DNA of 64,000 nucleotides from Phycisphaerae bacterium (GTDB lineage: Bacteria > Planctomycetota > Phycisphaerae > UBA1845 > Fen-1342): the NCBI GenBank assembly GCA_028279405.1, contig JANQNU010000020.1, positions 1 through 64,000 of the forward strand, written 5' to 3'. Each line of letters opens with the position of its first letter. The stretch's first letter is position 1. A model generated the notes under the pieces. It searched no databases and had not been told where the DNA came from. It worked only from the letters and a program-made list of their open reading frames with translations. The position numbers and the translations under genes are program-made. Of the stretch, positions 40,036-48,749 are shown in pieces.

Positions 40036-41979
40036 CTACGCTCCTGCCAGGATGGCGCGTTCGGCGAGCAGCGTCAGCAGCTGATCGACACATTCATCCA
40101 CGCTTCGTTCGTCCGTCCGCAGCACGAGCGCCGGCTCTGCCGGCGGCTCATAGGGAAACGACACGCCGGGGATGTTGGCCAACTCGCCGGCATCGGCCGC
40201 CGCGTAGAATCCGTCCGGGTCTCGTTCGCGGCAAACTTCGAGTGGCGCATCGACATGCACGAGCAGGAACCGCTCGGCGCCGATCACATCCCGCGCCCGC
40301 GTCCGCGCTTCGTCGTTGGGTGCCACGAATGCGCAAATACAGATCTGCCCGTTGTCGTTCAAGAGCCGCGCGATCTCCGCTCCTCGCCGTAAGTTCTCGG
40401 CGCGTTCCTGCGGATTGAAGCCGAGGTCGCGACTGATCCCGCTGCGCAGCCGCTGTCCGTCCAGCACGGCACACGAATATCCCAGGTCGAACAGCCGCCG
40501 TTCCAGCGCGTGCGCCAGTGTCGTCTTGCCGGCCCCGGTCAGGCCGGTCAGCAGCAACGTAGCCGGCTGCTGTTTGTACCGCGCACACCGTTCGTCGACG
40601 GTGACCTGGCTCGGCTCGTGGCGCAACCGGTCGCTGGCCGGCTCGGTATCCCAATGGTCCTCGCGCTCATCGGCGGTCGAACGATCGAGGATCATCCCCG
40701 CGCCGACAGTCACGTTGGTGATGCGATCGATCACGATGAATGCGCCCGTCGCACGGTTCTTGGCATACGGGTCCCACGCGACCGGCTGATTCAGCGTCAG
40801 CTCACAACGACCGATCTCGTTGAGCCCGAGGACGTCCGTAGGCTGGCGATGCAGCGAGTTGACGTCGATTCGGTAGCGGATCGCGGACGCGACGCCGAAC
40901 GCGGTCCGAGTGGTATGCTTGATCACGTACTGCTTGCCAACGGGCAGCGGCTCCTCGGTCATCCAGACGATCATCGCATCAAACCGTGACTCGACCCGCG
41001 GCATGTTGCCCGGGTGCACGAGCATATCGCCGCGCGCGATGTCGATCTCGTCCGCGAGCGTCAACGTGACGGACTGCGGCGCAAATGCCTCATCGCGGCT
41101 GCCTTCATGGGTCACGATATCCCGCACGCGGCTGCGCTTGCGCGACGGCAACACCAGAACTTCGTCGTCCCTGCGCACGATTCCGGACGCGACGGTGCCG
41201 CAATAACCCCGGAAGTCCAGGTTCGGGCGATTGACGTATTGCACGGGGAATCGCAGGTCGATCAAGTTACGATCGGACGCGATGTGTACGTTCTCCAGGA
41301 TGTGCATCAGCGTGCTACCGCGGTACCACGGCATGTTGCTCCCCGGATCGACGACATTGTCGCCGAGCAGCGCCGACATCGGAATGAAACGAACGTCGTC
41401 GATCTCCAATCGGGCGGCGAGGTCGGTATATTCGCGCTGAATCCGCTCGAAGACCGCCTGGTCGAATTCGACCAGGTCCATCTTGTTGACGGCAACGACG
41501 ATATGCTTGATCCCGAGCAGCGCCGCGATGAAGCTGTGTCGACGGGTCTGGGTCAGGATCCCCTGCCGCGCGTCGATCAGAATGATCGCCAGGTCGCAGG
41601 TGCTGGCGCCGGTCACCATATTGCGGGTGAACTGCTCGTGTCCGGGCGTGTCGGCGATAATGAACTTGCGCTTCGCGGTCGAAAAATAGCGGTACGCAAC
41701 ATCGATCGTGATTCCCTGCTCGCGCTCCGCCTTCAACCCGTCCGTAAGCAACGCCGGATCGAAATCGAGGTCGGTCGTGCCATGACGGGCCGAGTCCTTC
41801 TTGATCGCGGCGAGCTGATCCTCGTAGATCATCTTCGAGTCGTACAGCAACCGCCCGATCAAAGTGCTCTTGCCGTCGTCGACGCTACCGCAGGTCAACA
41901 GCCGCAGCAGTTCCTTGCGCTCGTGCTGGGCGAGGTAAGCGTCGATATCGGTCGCGATCAATGACGATTGATGAGACAT
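40036..41979 (-). CDS. cysNC: Bifunctional sulfate adenylyltransferase large subunit / adenylylsulfate kinase
   Basis: A 647-residue fusion. The N-terminal part is the CysN GTPase: P-loop [15 protein letters not shown] (about residues 30-44), switch region [12 protein letters not shown], and NKMDLV. The C-terminal part from about residue 460 is CysC: P-loop [17 protein letters not shown] near residue 478, then [16 protein letters not shown]. CysN drives APS formation in partnership with CysD; CysC phosphorylates APS to PAPS. ATG at 41979 ([15 protein letters not shown]) is chosen over the TTG at 41997. CysD normally lies just upstream, but the upstream gene here is unrelated. The CysC domain has FVAPNDEAR where many enzymes have an ISPxR stretch, so the Ser there is replaced. 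It precedes the DUF1648 gene. Confidence 0.93.
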   Translation of the reverse strand: MSHQSSLIATDIDAYLAQHERKELLRLLTCGSVDDGKSTLIGRLLYDSKMIYEDQLAAIKKDSARHGTTDLDFDPALLTDGLKAEREQGITIDVAYRYFSTAKRKFIIADTPGHEQFTRNMVTGASTCDLAIILIDARQGILTQTRRHSFIAALLGIKHIVVAVNKMDLVEFDQAVFERIQREYTDLAARLEIDDVRFIPMSALLGDNVVDPGSNMPWYRGSTLMHILENVHIASDRNLIDLRFPVQYVNRPNLDFRGYCGTVASGIVRRDDEVLVLPSRKRSRVRDIVTHEGSRDEAFAPQSVTLTLADEIDIARGDMLVHPGNMPRVESRFDAMIVWMTEEPLPVGKQYVIKHTTRTAFGVASAIRYRIDVNSLHRQPTDVLGLNEIGRCELTLNQPVAWDPYAKNRATGAFIVIDRITNVTVGAGMILDRSTADEREDHWDTEPASDRLRHEPSQVTVDERCARYKQQPATLLLTGLTGAGKTTLAHALERRLFDLGYSCAVLDGQRLRSGISRDLGFNPQERAENLRRGAEIARLLNDNGQICICAFVAPNDEARTRARDVIGAERFLLVHVDAPLEVCRERDPDGFYAAADAGELANIPGVSFPYEPPAEPALVLRTDERSVDECVDQLLTLLAERAILAGA

Positions 41980-42077
41980 CGTGGTTCCCGCTGCCAAGGT
42001 TTCGGTTCAACGCATCATAGGGCACCCGACGGCTGAAACACAACGCGCCCTCACCCTCACCTTCCCCCTCTCCCACC

Positions 42078-42578
42078 TCACACCCGCTCGTTGGCCGTTC
42101 GCCCTTGCGTCAGCGGTTCGAACGCCGCGCGGATGCAACGTGCCGACAGCCAGACCATACACGCCAGCCAAGCCTGGACGACCGGCCGCGGTATCCAAGT
42201 CAACGTCCAGCGTCCGCGGACCCGCAGGACGAACGTACAGGACCGCTCATCGCATGGCTCGAGACGATAGATGAAGACGTGTGGAAAACCGACGCGCGGA
42301 CCGCGTCGGGAAAGATCGCTGAAGGCGTAGCCGAGGCCATCTGTCCAGGCCAGTAACCGCCCGATCCGCTCGAACCGAAACGGGCCGAGACGGTGTATGA
42401 GCGCGTACTCCGAACGGTCGTTCGACCCTGGCAGTGATCGCACTGCGACGTGCATCGGATCGTGCGTCACGAAGCTGGGGAAGTGTCGCATCTGGCCCCA
42501 GGCAACCCCTGCCGACACCGAAAGCGGGATCGCGCATCGGCAATCCACTCGCCAATCGCTGCCGAGAACGACCTTCAT
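42078..42578 (-). CDS. SRPBCC-like hypothetical protein
   Basis: A 166-residue protein, ATG at 42578. It reads DWRVDCRCAIPLSVSAGVAWGQMRHF near the start and ALIHRLGPFRFERIGRLL, GYAFSDLSRRGPRVGFPHVF and TFVLRVRGRWTLTWIPRPVV further on, a strand-rich profile like the START/SRPBCC fold seen in the preceding gene's C-terminal half. The start overlaps the stop of that gene (ATGA, 42575-42578), so the two are coupled. The identity is weak: no family motif is exact. About 98 bases separate it from cysNC on the same strand; that spacer is strongly purine-rich on the minus strand. Confidence 0.6.
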   Translation of the reverse strand: MKVVLGSDWRVDCRCAIPLSVSAGVAWGQMRHFPSFVTHDPMHVAVRSLPGSNDRSEYALIHRLGPFRFERIGRLLAWTDGLGYAFSDLSRRGPRVGFPHVFIYRLEPCDERSCTFVLRVRGRWTLTWIPRPVVQAWLACMVWLSARCIRAAFEPLTQGRTANERV

Positions 42579-43687
42579 GGCGCAGGTGCCTCGGGCGCGT
42601 ACGGGGCGCGATCGAGGGGAGGCCCCGCTTCCATCGCATCGAGCACGTGCGTATGAACCGCGCGACAGACCCAGCGCTCCAACGGCCGCCATACCCAACG
42701 CGGCCGCAGTTTGGCGACGTACCGCGTCGTCAACGTCGCGCGCGTCTGCTCGGCACTGACGGCGGTCAGGTCGAAGCAGCCATCCAACACGCGGACGGAG
42801 CGCTCCTCGCCGATTTGCTGTTCGGTAACATCGAAAGCAAACCGCGTCGGCGGACGGACCTCTCTGACCTCCTTCGTCAGAAACCCCTTGCGGAAGTAAC
42901 AAATCCGCCGCCGCCCGTTCGTGCCGGCCACGACCACTGTGCGAACGGGCTTCGGACCGGCCACCGACAACGGGAACGGCGGCGTCCCCGGGCACTCCTC
43001 ATAAAACGCCAGCCGCCGCCACGCTTCGCTCCGGCGCAACTCCAACACACGTTGCGTCGTCGCTATCTCGATCAACTCGGGATAGCCCACCGCGCGCTCG
43101 ACGGCCCCTACGATCAACGGCGCCACGACCACCAACGGCAGCCACGCGCGCTGACTGAAGTGCGTGTCCTTCAGCCCCTTACGCAACAGCAACCCAAAGA
43201 CTGCTCCGGCGATGATCGGAACGAACCCGACAACGAACGCCATCAATGCGCAGAGCAATCCCATGACGTTCAACCATAACAAGCATGCCAGTACGCCAGT
43301 CCCGGCAGCAATCCCCACCAAGATCTTGAGCGAGAACGAGATCCCGCGGCCGTAACCGGCCAATACCCCGATCATCGTCGGCGTCGCAAAGGTCAGCCCG
43401 ACCGCGATCGGCGCGTACATCAACAGGAGCAGCGATACCACCGTCCCACAGACGATCGCCAGCAGCAGCCCGGGCAGCCAGAACCGCCACAAGACAAACG
43501 GCGGGTTGCGGGTGAACGAGGTCGGATCGCTCAGTGAGAACGCCCGCCCACACTCCGGACACGCTGACGCCGACAACCCCTCCACGATGTACCAGCAAGT
43601 CAGGCAACGAGCCGGAACGCGATCCGACAGTCCCGGCACGCCCTGCTCATCGCCGTTCGTCGAGTCTCGAAACCCATCATCGTTCAT
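42575..43687 (-). CDS. Zinc-ribbon membrane protein with C-terminal SRPBCC-like domain
   Basis: A 370-residue protein from ATG at 43687 (MNDDGF), with GAGGG a few bases upstream. The frame runs on to 44347, but that upstream part lies in repeats and is a shadow. Near residue 28, CLTC...CPEC forms a zinc ribbon (CLTCWYIVEGLSASACPECG). Then come about five hydrophobic helices (FWLPGLLLAIVCGTVVSLLL, LLMYAPIAVGLTF and others). The soluble C-terminal half, with ERSVRVLDGCFDLTAVSAEQTRATLTTRY and KLRPRWVWRPLERWV, fits an SRPBCC-like fold. It is coupled to the next gene by ATGA. Function is unknown; lipid or hydrophobic ligand handling at the membrane is only an inference. Confidence 0.72.
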   Translation of the reverse strand: MNDDGFRDSTNGDEQGVPGLSDRVPARCLTCWYIVEGLSASACPECGRAFSLSDPTSFTRNPPFVLWRFWLPGLLLAIVCGTVVSLLLLMYAPIAVGLTFATPTMIGVLAGYGRGISFSLKILVGIAAGTGVLACLLWLNVMGLLCALMAFVVGFVPIIAGAVFGLLLRKGLKDTHFSQRAWLPLVVVAPLIVGAVERAVGYPELIEIATTQRVLELRRSEAWRRLAFYEECPGTPPFPLSVAGPKPVRTVVVAGTNGRRRICYFRKGFLTKEVREVRPPTRFAFDVTEQQIGEERSVRVLDGCFDLTAVSAEQTRATLTTRYVAKLRPRWVWRPLERWVCRAVHTHVLDAMEAGPPLDRAPYAPEAPAP

Positions 43688-43800
43688 GAGTGCCCTCACT
43701 TGCGCTCGCTTGCCGATCGAACCCCACGTTACAAAACAAGTCGCGCGCTTGCCAATTTGTTCAGAACTTTCAAAAACATTTGCATATGCACTTACGGGTC

Positions 43801-43819
43801 GGCGGGCGAGACGCCCGCC
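43801..43819. repeat. GGCGGGCG/CGCCCGCC hairpin element
   Basis: 8-bp stem and 3-base loop, the reverse-orientation partner of 20151-20169 and 20326-20344. Confidence 0.75.
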
Positions 43820-43980
43820 CCACCCTGCGTTGCTTGGGATCGCTCGCGTCGGGGCCAAGCCATCTAGCACACCTTGATCCCCTCGCTCGCGCTCGGGGCT
43901 CGTTGGGTTTGGCGTCTCGTTCGGTATTGGTGCGCCACCCCATGCTGGGGTGGGCGACGGACAGGGGCTGCTCTTCAGTC

Positions 43981-44003
43981 CCCCATCCCTAGAAGGGATG
44001 GGG
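43981..44003. repeat. CCCCATCCCT hairpin element, copy 2
   Basis: 10-bp perfect stem with loop AGA. Together with the flanks it is the reverse complement of the copy at 13462-13484 but for one base. Confidence 0.8.
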
Positions 44004-44037
44004 CACCGGGCCGTTCCGGAGCCGAGCGACGCCAACG

Positions 44038-44061
44038 CGAGCCCGGAGCGCAAGCGACGGG
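44038..44061. repeat. 24-bp GCTTGCGCTC element, reversed copy
   Basis: Exact reverse complement of 13684-13707 and 62291-62314. Confidence 0.8.
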
Positions 44062-44252
44062 TCCAGGTCAGCCGTTGACCGCTCGCTCGCGCTCGCGGCT
44101 CATCGTGGCCGCTCAAACGGCCGACCACATGCCCGCTCTCGTCTTGGGCGGACGCAGGTGCTACGCGCCTATCAGAAGGATTGAAAGCCGGTAGCCGGTT
44201 GATGGCGGGAAATCGACGTGCAGCCAGTATCATGGTCTCGGAGGAGAACTGC

Positions 44253-47200
44253 ATGGCGATGAAGCGGAATGGCACGTTCGGGATCTTGCTGGCGGCGGTG
44301 TTGCTGGTTGGGGGCGGCGCGTCGCTCGCCGAAGACCTGCATTTCACCTACCTGTGGCATATGGAGCAGCCGATCTACTGGCCCGTCCGTCAGGGGGCGG
44401 GACCGGATCGGTACGAGCGTGCTTGGGAGTCGATACAGCAAACGGATGCAGGCCGCGTGAACCCGCGGAACGATCTGCGCGAGATCTTCCAGACCGCGGA
44501 TCGAGTGGCGGCGTATCAGTTCCGGCCGCGCGACGCCGTGGATCTCATGCGGCAGCTTGCGCCCGAAGCCGGCGTCCAGGTCAGCTTCTCCGGGGGGCTG
44601 ATCGAGAACCTCCAGAGTCTGGGGAACGCCGGCCAGCTCGGATATGGCCCGACCTGGTCCCGGTGGTATCGTGAAGCGCGCAACTGGAGCACGCCGAGTG
44701 GATCGCCGCGACTGGATGTGGTCCTGTTCCCCTTCCATCACCCGCTGTTGCCGCTGTGTGACGAAAACACGGTTCGCAAGCAGATCCAGCTCTACAAACT
44801 GGTGTACGGCGATACGTGGAGTTCGCAGCCGACCCGCAGTCGCGGCTGCTTTCCGTCGGAGATGGCGTTCTCCGAGCGGTTGATTCCGATCCTGGTACAG
44901 GAAAACGTCGACTGGGTCATCGTCAGCAACGAGCATATCTCGCGCGCGTGTGAGAACTTCCCGCTCGTCCTGGGCAGTGGCGGCGTGAACTGCGAACCGC
45001 CGAACGCTGCGGACCGCCTCAATCCGCCGCAATCCGACTGGTTCCGCCTCAGCATCTCACGCGGCAACGCGCCCGCCAACGCCGTCCCGTTTGCATACAC
45101 CCCGCACTATTCACGGTACCTCGACCCGCAGACGGGTGACGAGTACAAGCTGATCGTCGTGCCGGCGGCGCAAGCGCTCGGCTGGGTGGACGGATCGCAG
45201 CCGTTCCCGCAATCGCACCTCGATACGCTGAATGCGTTCAACGATCCGGCACGCCCGATGCTCGTGCTGCTGGCCCACGACGGCGACAACTTCTTCGGCG
45301 GCGGCTTCAGCTACTACATGGAAGCGACGCCGAACCTCGTCAACCAAGCCACGGCGGCCGGTTACGTCGCGACGACCGTCGAGCAGTATCTCGCGAATCA
45401 CCCCGTGCCGGCCGACGATGTGGTGCACGTCGAGGACGGAGCCTGGGTCAACGCGGACGCGGACTTCGGCTCGCCGACGTTTCTGAATTGGAACTGGCCG
45501 CTGCTGGACGCGAGCGGTCAGGTCGACATTGCAAACGGGTGGCATGTCGATGAGCGCAACTGGGCCGTGATTACCGCCGCCCAGAACCGCGTCGACACGG
45601 CCGAACAGATCGCAGGCGGCGTCGACCTCGCGCAGGTGCTGGCCCCGAGCGCCGCTGCCAGCCCGGCCGAGCGCGCCTGGCACTACTTCAACGGCGCACT
45701 CAACAGTGGCTTCATGTACTTCGGCACCACGCTCGACCACGAGGTCAAACCGGCGGTGGCGTGCAACATCGCCACAAGCCACGCGGATCAGGTCATTCTC
45801 GACGGCGCCGCCGACACGACGCCGCCGACCATCTGGATCCCGCAGCGCTGGCCATACAATCCCGGCAGCGTCAACTTCGGCGCGCCGCATGGTTATCAGC
45901 AGGTCGTCGACGATGGGGATTTCTGGGTCTGGACCTTCGCCTACGACGTCTCCGGTCTCGATTCGGTCGTGCTGAAGCTCCGGACGGATCAGGATGGCCG
46001 GGTGGATGACGACAACCGAACCTATGTCGGCGGCCCCGGCGTCGACGCGTGGCAGACGCTGCCGATGACCCGCCGACCGTTTCCCGCGACGAACGTGTAC
46101 AACGACCCGGGGATCGACTTCTTCGTCCTGCCGCAATACATCGCCGATCAATACACCGTCGAAGTGACCGGCTATCGCGAGGTGCTGCTGGATTACTACG
46201 TCGAAGCCGTCGACGCGCGCGGAGTCGTCAAGCGCAGCCCGATCCAGCATGTTTTCGTCGGCGACGGCGAAGGCTCGACCGGCGGGCCGACCGACCGCGT
46301 GACGTTCGCGCCGAATCCGGGCGTGGCAGGCGCGCCGCTGCAGATCGACTACGACCCGACCAACGGCCCGCTTGCGAGCGCCGCGACCGTCTTCGCACAC
46401 CTGGGCTACGACGACTGGTCGATCGTGTTACCCGACTTTGCACTGACCTGGGATCCCCAAGGCGCGCTATGGACGACGACGATCAACGTGCCCGCCGAGG
46501 TCATCCAGGTCGATGTCGCGTTCAACGACGGCGCCGGAACCTGGGACAACAACAACGGGCAGGACTGGCACCTGCCGGTCGAAGGTGGGTCGGCGTCGTG
46601 GGTGCTGGATGGCACGCTCGAACCGACGGCAAAACTTGTCGCCGCCAACGGATCCCTCGAAATGTATGCCGAGCATCGAAACGGTCGGTTGTACGTCGCC
46701 GTTCCGCAAGCCACAGCCGGCGCCGATCATTTCCTGTTCGTCGCGGCCCCGCCGGGACCGACGCAGAACGCGCCGTGGGCGAAGGTCGGACTGGTCGCAC
46801 GCTGGTCGGCCTTCGTCGGCAACGAAGGAACCAACGGCTGGTCCGGGTGGTTTGACCTCGTACCCAACGGTTTCGGACAAACCGGGTCCGGACCCGGCGG
46901 CTGGCTCGAAATGGTAATCGACATCGACGCGCAGTTCGGTACGCGGCCGGAAGCGCTGTGGCTCGCCTTTGCACCGTATCAGACGCAGGATCGCGGCGCG
47001 CTATTGACCACGATGCAAGTCCCCATGTCCACGGACGACGATACGCTGGTGGATGCGAGCGAATACGCGCAGTTCGTAATCGCGAAGCCGGCACTGCTCG
47101 GCGATCTCAACTGCGACGGCGCCGTCACCGTCAGCGACATCAACGCCTTCGTGCTGGCGTTGACCGACGCGGACGCGTACGCCGACGCATACCCCGACTG

Positions 47201-47288
47201 CGACCCGCTCAGCGGCGATTGCTCCGCAGACGGCGCGGTGACCGTCAGCGATATCAACTGCTTCGTCGCACTGGTCGTCGGACGATAG
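44253..47288 (+). CDS. Secreted GH57-like alpha-glucan enzyme with CBM25-like domain and dockerin-like end
   Basis: A 1011-residue protein from ATG at 44253, with GGAGGAG at 44240-44246 and signal peptide MAMKRNGTFGILLAAVLLVG, cleaved near SLAED. The frame opens earlier (44181), but that part lies in the repeats. The catalytic region has the GH57 pattern: WHMEQPIYW near residue 36, and the probable nucleophile Glu203 in GCFPSEMAFSERL, with VLLAHDGDNFFGG as the candidate second acidic block. A later section (VAFNDGAGTWDNNNGQDWHL) matches starch-binding CBM25. The end carries the dockerin-like pair GDLNCDGAVTVSDINAF and GDCSADGAVTVSDINCF. It should hydrolyse or transfer alpha-glucans such as starch outside the cell. 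The AraC regulator gene follows 45 bases downstream and may control it or be unrelated. Confidence 0.82.
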   Translation: MAMKRNGTFGILLAAVLLVGGGASLAEDLHFTYLWHMEQPIYWPVRQGAGPDRYERAWESIQQTDAGRVNPRNDLREIFQTADRVAAYQFRPRDAVDLMRQLAPEAGVQVSFSGGLIENLQSLGNAGQLGYGPTWSRWYREARNWSTPSGSPRLDVVLFPFHHPLLPLCDENTVRKQIQLYKLVYGDTWSSQPTRSRGCFPSEMAFSERLIPILVQENVDWVIVSNEHISRACENFPLVLGSGGVNCEPPNAADRLNPPQSDWFRLSISRGNAPANAVPFAYTPHYSRYLDPQTGDEYKLIVVPAAQALGWVDGSQPFPQSHLDTLNAFNDPARPMLVLLAHDGDNFFGGGFSYYMEATPNLVNQATAAGYVATTVEQYLANHPVPADDVVHVEDGAWVNADADFGSPTFLNWNWPLLDASGQVDIANGWHVDERNWAVITAAQNRVDTAEQIAGGVDLAQVLAPSAAASPAERAWHYFNGALNSGFMYFGTTLDHEVKPAVACNIATSHADQVILDGAADTTPPTIWIPQRWPYNPGSVNFGAPHGYQQVVDDGDFWVWTFAYDVSGLDSVVLKLRTDQDGRVDDDNRTYVGGPGVDAWQTLPMTRRPFPATNVYNDPGIDFFVLPQYIADQYTVEVTGYREVLLDYYVEAVDARGVVKRSPIQHVFVGDGEGSTGGPTDRVTFAPNPGVAGAPLQIDYDPTNGPLASAATVFAHLGYDDWSIVLPDFALTWDPQGALWTTTINVPAEVIQVDVAFNDGAGTWDNNNGQDWHLPVEGGSASWVLDGTLEPTAKLVAANGSLEMYAEHRNGRLYVAVPQATAGADHFLFVAAPPGPTQNAPWAKVGLVARWSAFVGNEGTNGWSGWFDLVPNGFGQTGSGPGGWLEMVIDIDAQFGTRPEALWLAFAPYQTQDRGALLTTMQVPMSTDDDTLVDASEYAQFVIAKPALLGDLNCDGAVTVSDINAFVLALTDADAYADAYPDCDPLSGDCSADGAVTVSDINCFVALVVGR

Positions 47289-47317
47289 ACGTCGAATGGT
47301 ATTCTTCAGCCAGGCAG

Positions 47318-47323
47318 TACTAT
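47318..47323 (+). promoter_or_regulatory. Candidate -10 element just before the AraC gene
   Basis: TACTAT ends 10 bases before the ATG at 47334, so a transcript from it would have almost no leader. No -35 is clear at the usual distance. Confidence 0.3.
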
Positions 47324-47333
47324 CATCGCCAGC

Positions 47334-48263
47334 ATGAAGCCGGAGTCGTGTGACAGGTCTGCCCAGTGGAACGTCTTCCACCGTGGGCCCGAAATCGCCG
47401 TCGGCCGAATCGTGGCCGAGGGCCCTGCGGTGACGCGTGCCGGGACCACGGGGCCATGGCCGGCGCTCGTATTCCCTCGCCATCCGGTCTGGGTCGGCCA
47501 CGACGCGAAGCCGGATCGGTACCTGGACCCGACCGTCGTGGCGTTCGTGAACGCTCAGTCCAAAGGTATGCGCCAGAGCGACCAGCCGGACGGTGAGTGC
47601 ATCGATTGGGTTGCGTTCGAGGGCGCGCTGGCGGCGTCGATGGTCCAGCCGTTCGAGCCGAAGCGGAAGCCCGATCCGCTGGCGCCGTTTCGAATCGCCG
47701 GCGCAGCGCTGCCGCCCGCAGCATGCCTACAGCAACGGACACTATTCGCCTACTGCACCGACTGCGCCCAGGTCGATCCCGTACTGGTCGAAGAATGCGC
47801 GCTGGTGCTACTGGGCGCAGCCCTGCGCTCGGCGTACGGCAGACGCCCCCCGCGCGGCGGCGCGAAGACCGAACGCACGACTCGAACGCATCGCGCAATG
47901 GTCACCGAGGCCCGGCGTTTCATCGCGAAACACCTGGAGTCCCGCCTGACGCTGAGCGCGATCGCACAACAGGTGCATGCCGCACCGCAGCATTTCTGTC
48001 GCATCTTCAGGTCCGAAACCGGGCTGACAATCGGGGCCTACGTGAACCGGCTGCGGCTCTATCAGATTCTCGACGAACTGCCTGCCGAATCCACGTCGTA
48101 CGACTTGGCCGAGCGGTTCGGCTTCGCCGACCGGGCGCACTTCAGCCGCCATTTTACGCGGCTCTTCGGCCGTTCTTTTCAAGGGGTTCGTCGACTGTTG
48201 CGCGCCGGCAAGTGGTCTGAAATGCGCACGATCGTTCACGCAGAAAACGAAACGCTCGGGTAA
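47334..48263 (+). CDS. AraC-family transcriptional regulator
   Basis: A 309-residue protein with a C-terminal AraC-type double helix-turn-helix: LTLSAIAQQVHAAPQHFCRIF for the first and DLAERFGFADRAHFSRHF for the second, with FGRSFQGVRRLL at the end. The N-terminal 190 residues show no clear sugar-binding cupin motif, so the inducer is unknown. It begins 45 bases after the GH57-like gene and is followed after 6 bases by a membrane protein gene, suggesting one transcription unit with the latter. ATG at 47334 has no ribosome binding site; a TACTAT at 47318-47323 could give a nearly leaderless transcript. Confidence 0.88.
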   Translation: MKPESCDRSAQWNVFHRGPEIAVGRIVAEGPAVTRAGTTGPWPALVFPRHPVWVGHDAKPDRYLDPTVVAFVNAQSKGMRQSDQPDGECIDWVAFEGALAASMVQPFEPKRKPDPLAPFRIAGAALPPAACLQQRTLFAYCTDCAQVDPVLVEECALVLLGAALRSAYGRRPPRGGAKTERTTRTHRAMVTEARRFIAKHLESRLTLSAIAQQVHAAPQHFCRIFRSETGLTIGAYVNRLRLYQILDELPAESTSYDLAERFGFADRAHFSRHFTRLFGRSFQGVRRLLRAGKWSEMRTIVHAENETLG

Positions 48264-48269
48264 ACATCA

Positions 48270-48749
48270 GTGCCCATGAGCGTTGGATACGCGACCAGTT
48301 TGAATGTCCATCACACGCGACGCGGTGCGACCGCGACGAAAGGGCTGACGGTGCTGCTGGGGGCCGCGACGTGCGTACTGGGCGGCTTCCACTTCTGGTT
48401 GCCGCCCATTTATGGATGGCATGCCCGCTTAGCCACGGAGCCGATGCTGGATTGGGCGCTGCACATGCTCAACTTTTCCGTCAGCCTCGGGTTCGTGCTG
48501 GTCGGCGCCAGCCTGCTGCGTGTAGGGTCACGACCAACGGTTGGCCCGGCCCGGCCGAGTGCGTTGGTCGCGGGCTTGCTGATCTACTGGGTGGGCAATG
48601 GGCTGTTCCAATGGTGGTGGCCGATGCCGGTGCCGAGCCTGCCGGCGCGCGCTGCGCCGCAACTCGCGGCACTGCTGCTCGCGCTGAGTTGCGCGCTGCT
48701 GCTCGTCGCTGACACTCGTCGAGTACCAAGGACCCGGGCGCGCAGATGA
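48270..48749 (+). CDS. Four-helix membrane protein, unknown
   Basis: A 159-residue protein with hydrophobic helices at about 24-45 (GLTVLLGAATCVLGGFHFWL), 62-85 (LDWALHMLNFSVSLGFVLVGAS), 98-113 and 130-148. It starts with GTG at 48270 or ATG at 48276, and neither has a clear ribosome binding site. It lies 6 bases after the AraC gene and overlaps the next gene by 4 bases (48746-48749). I do not recognise a family. The order suggests co-transcription with the TPR and CPBP-type genes. Confidence 0.6.
   Translation: MPMSVGYATSLNVHHTRRGATATKGLTVLLGAATCVLGGFHFWLPPIYGWHARLATEPMLDWALHMLNFSVSLGFVLVGASLLRVGSRPTVGPARPSALVAGLLIYWVGNGLFQWWWPMPVPSLPARAAPQLAALLLALSCALLLVADTRRVPRTRARR

Larger units (their letters stand above)
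43688..44252. repeat. Repeat-filled gap upstream of the GH57-like gene
   Basis: No gene is supported. Elements found here: GGCGGGCG-AGA-CGCCCGCC (43801-43819), a segment at about 43869-43927 similar to 20439-20503, CCCCATCCCT-AGA-AGGGATGGGG (43981-44003), a CCACCCC/GGGGTGG hairpin (43936-43954) and a reversed 24-bp element (44038-44061). SD GGAGGAG for the next gene is at 44240-44246. Confidence 0.75.
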
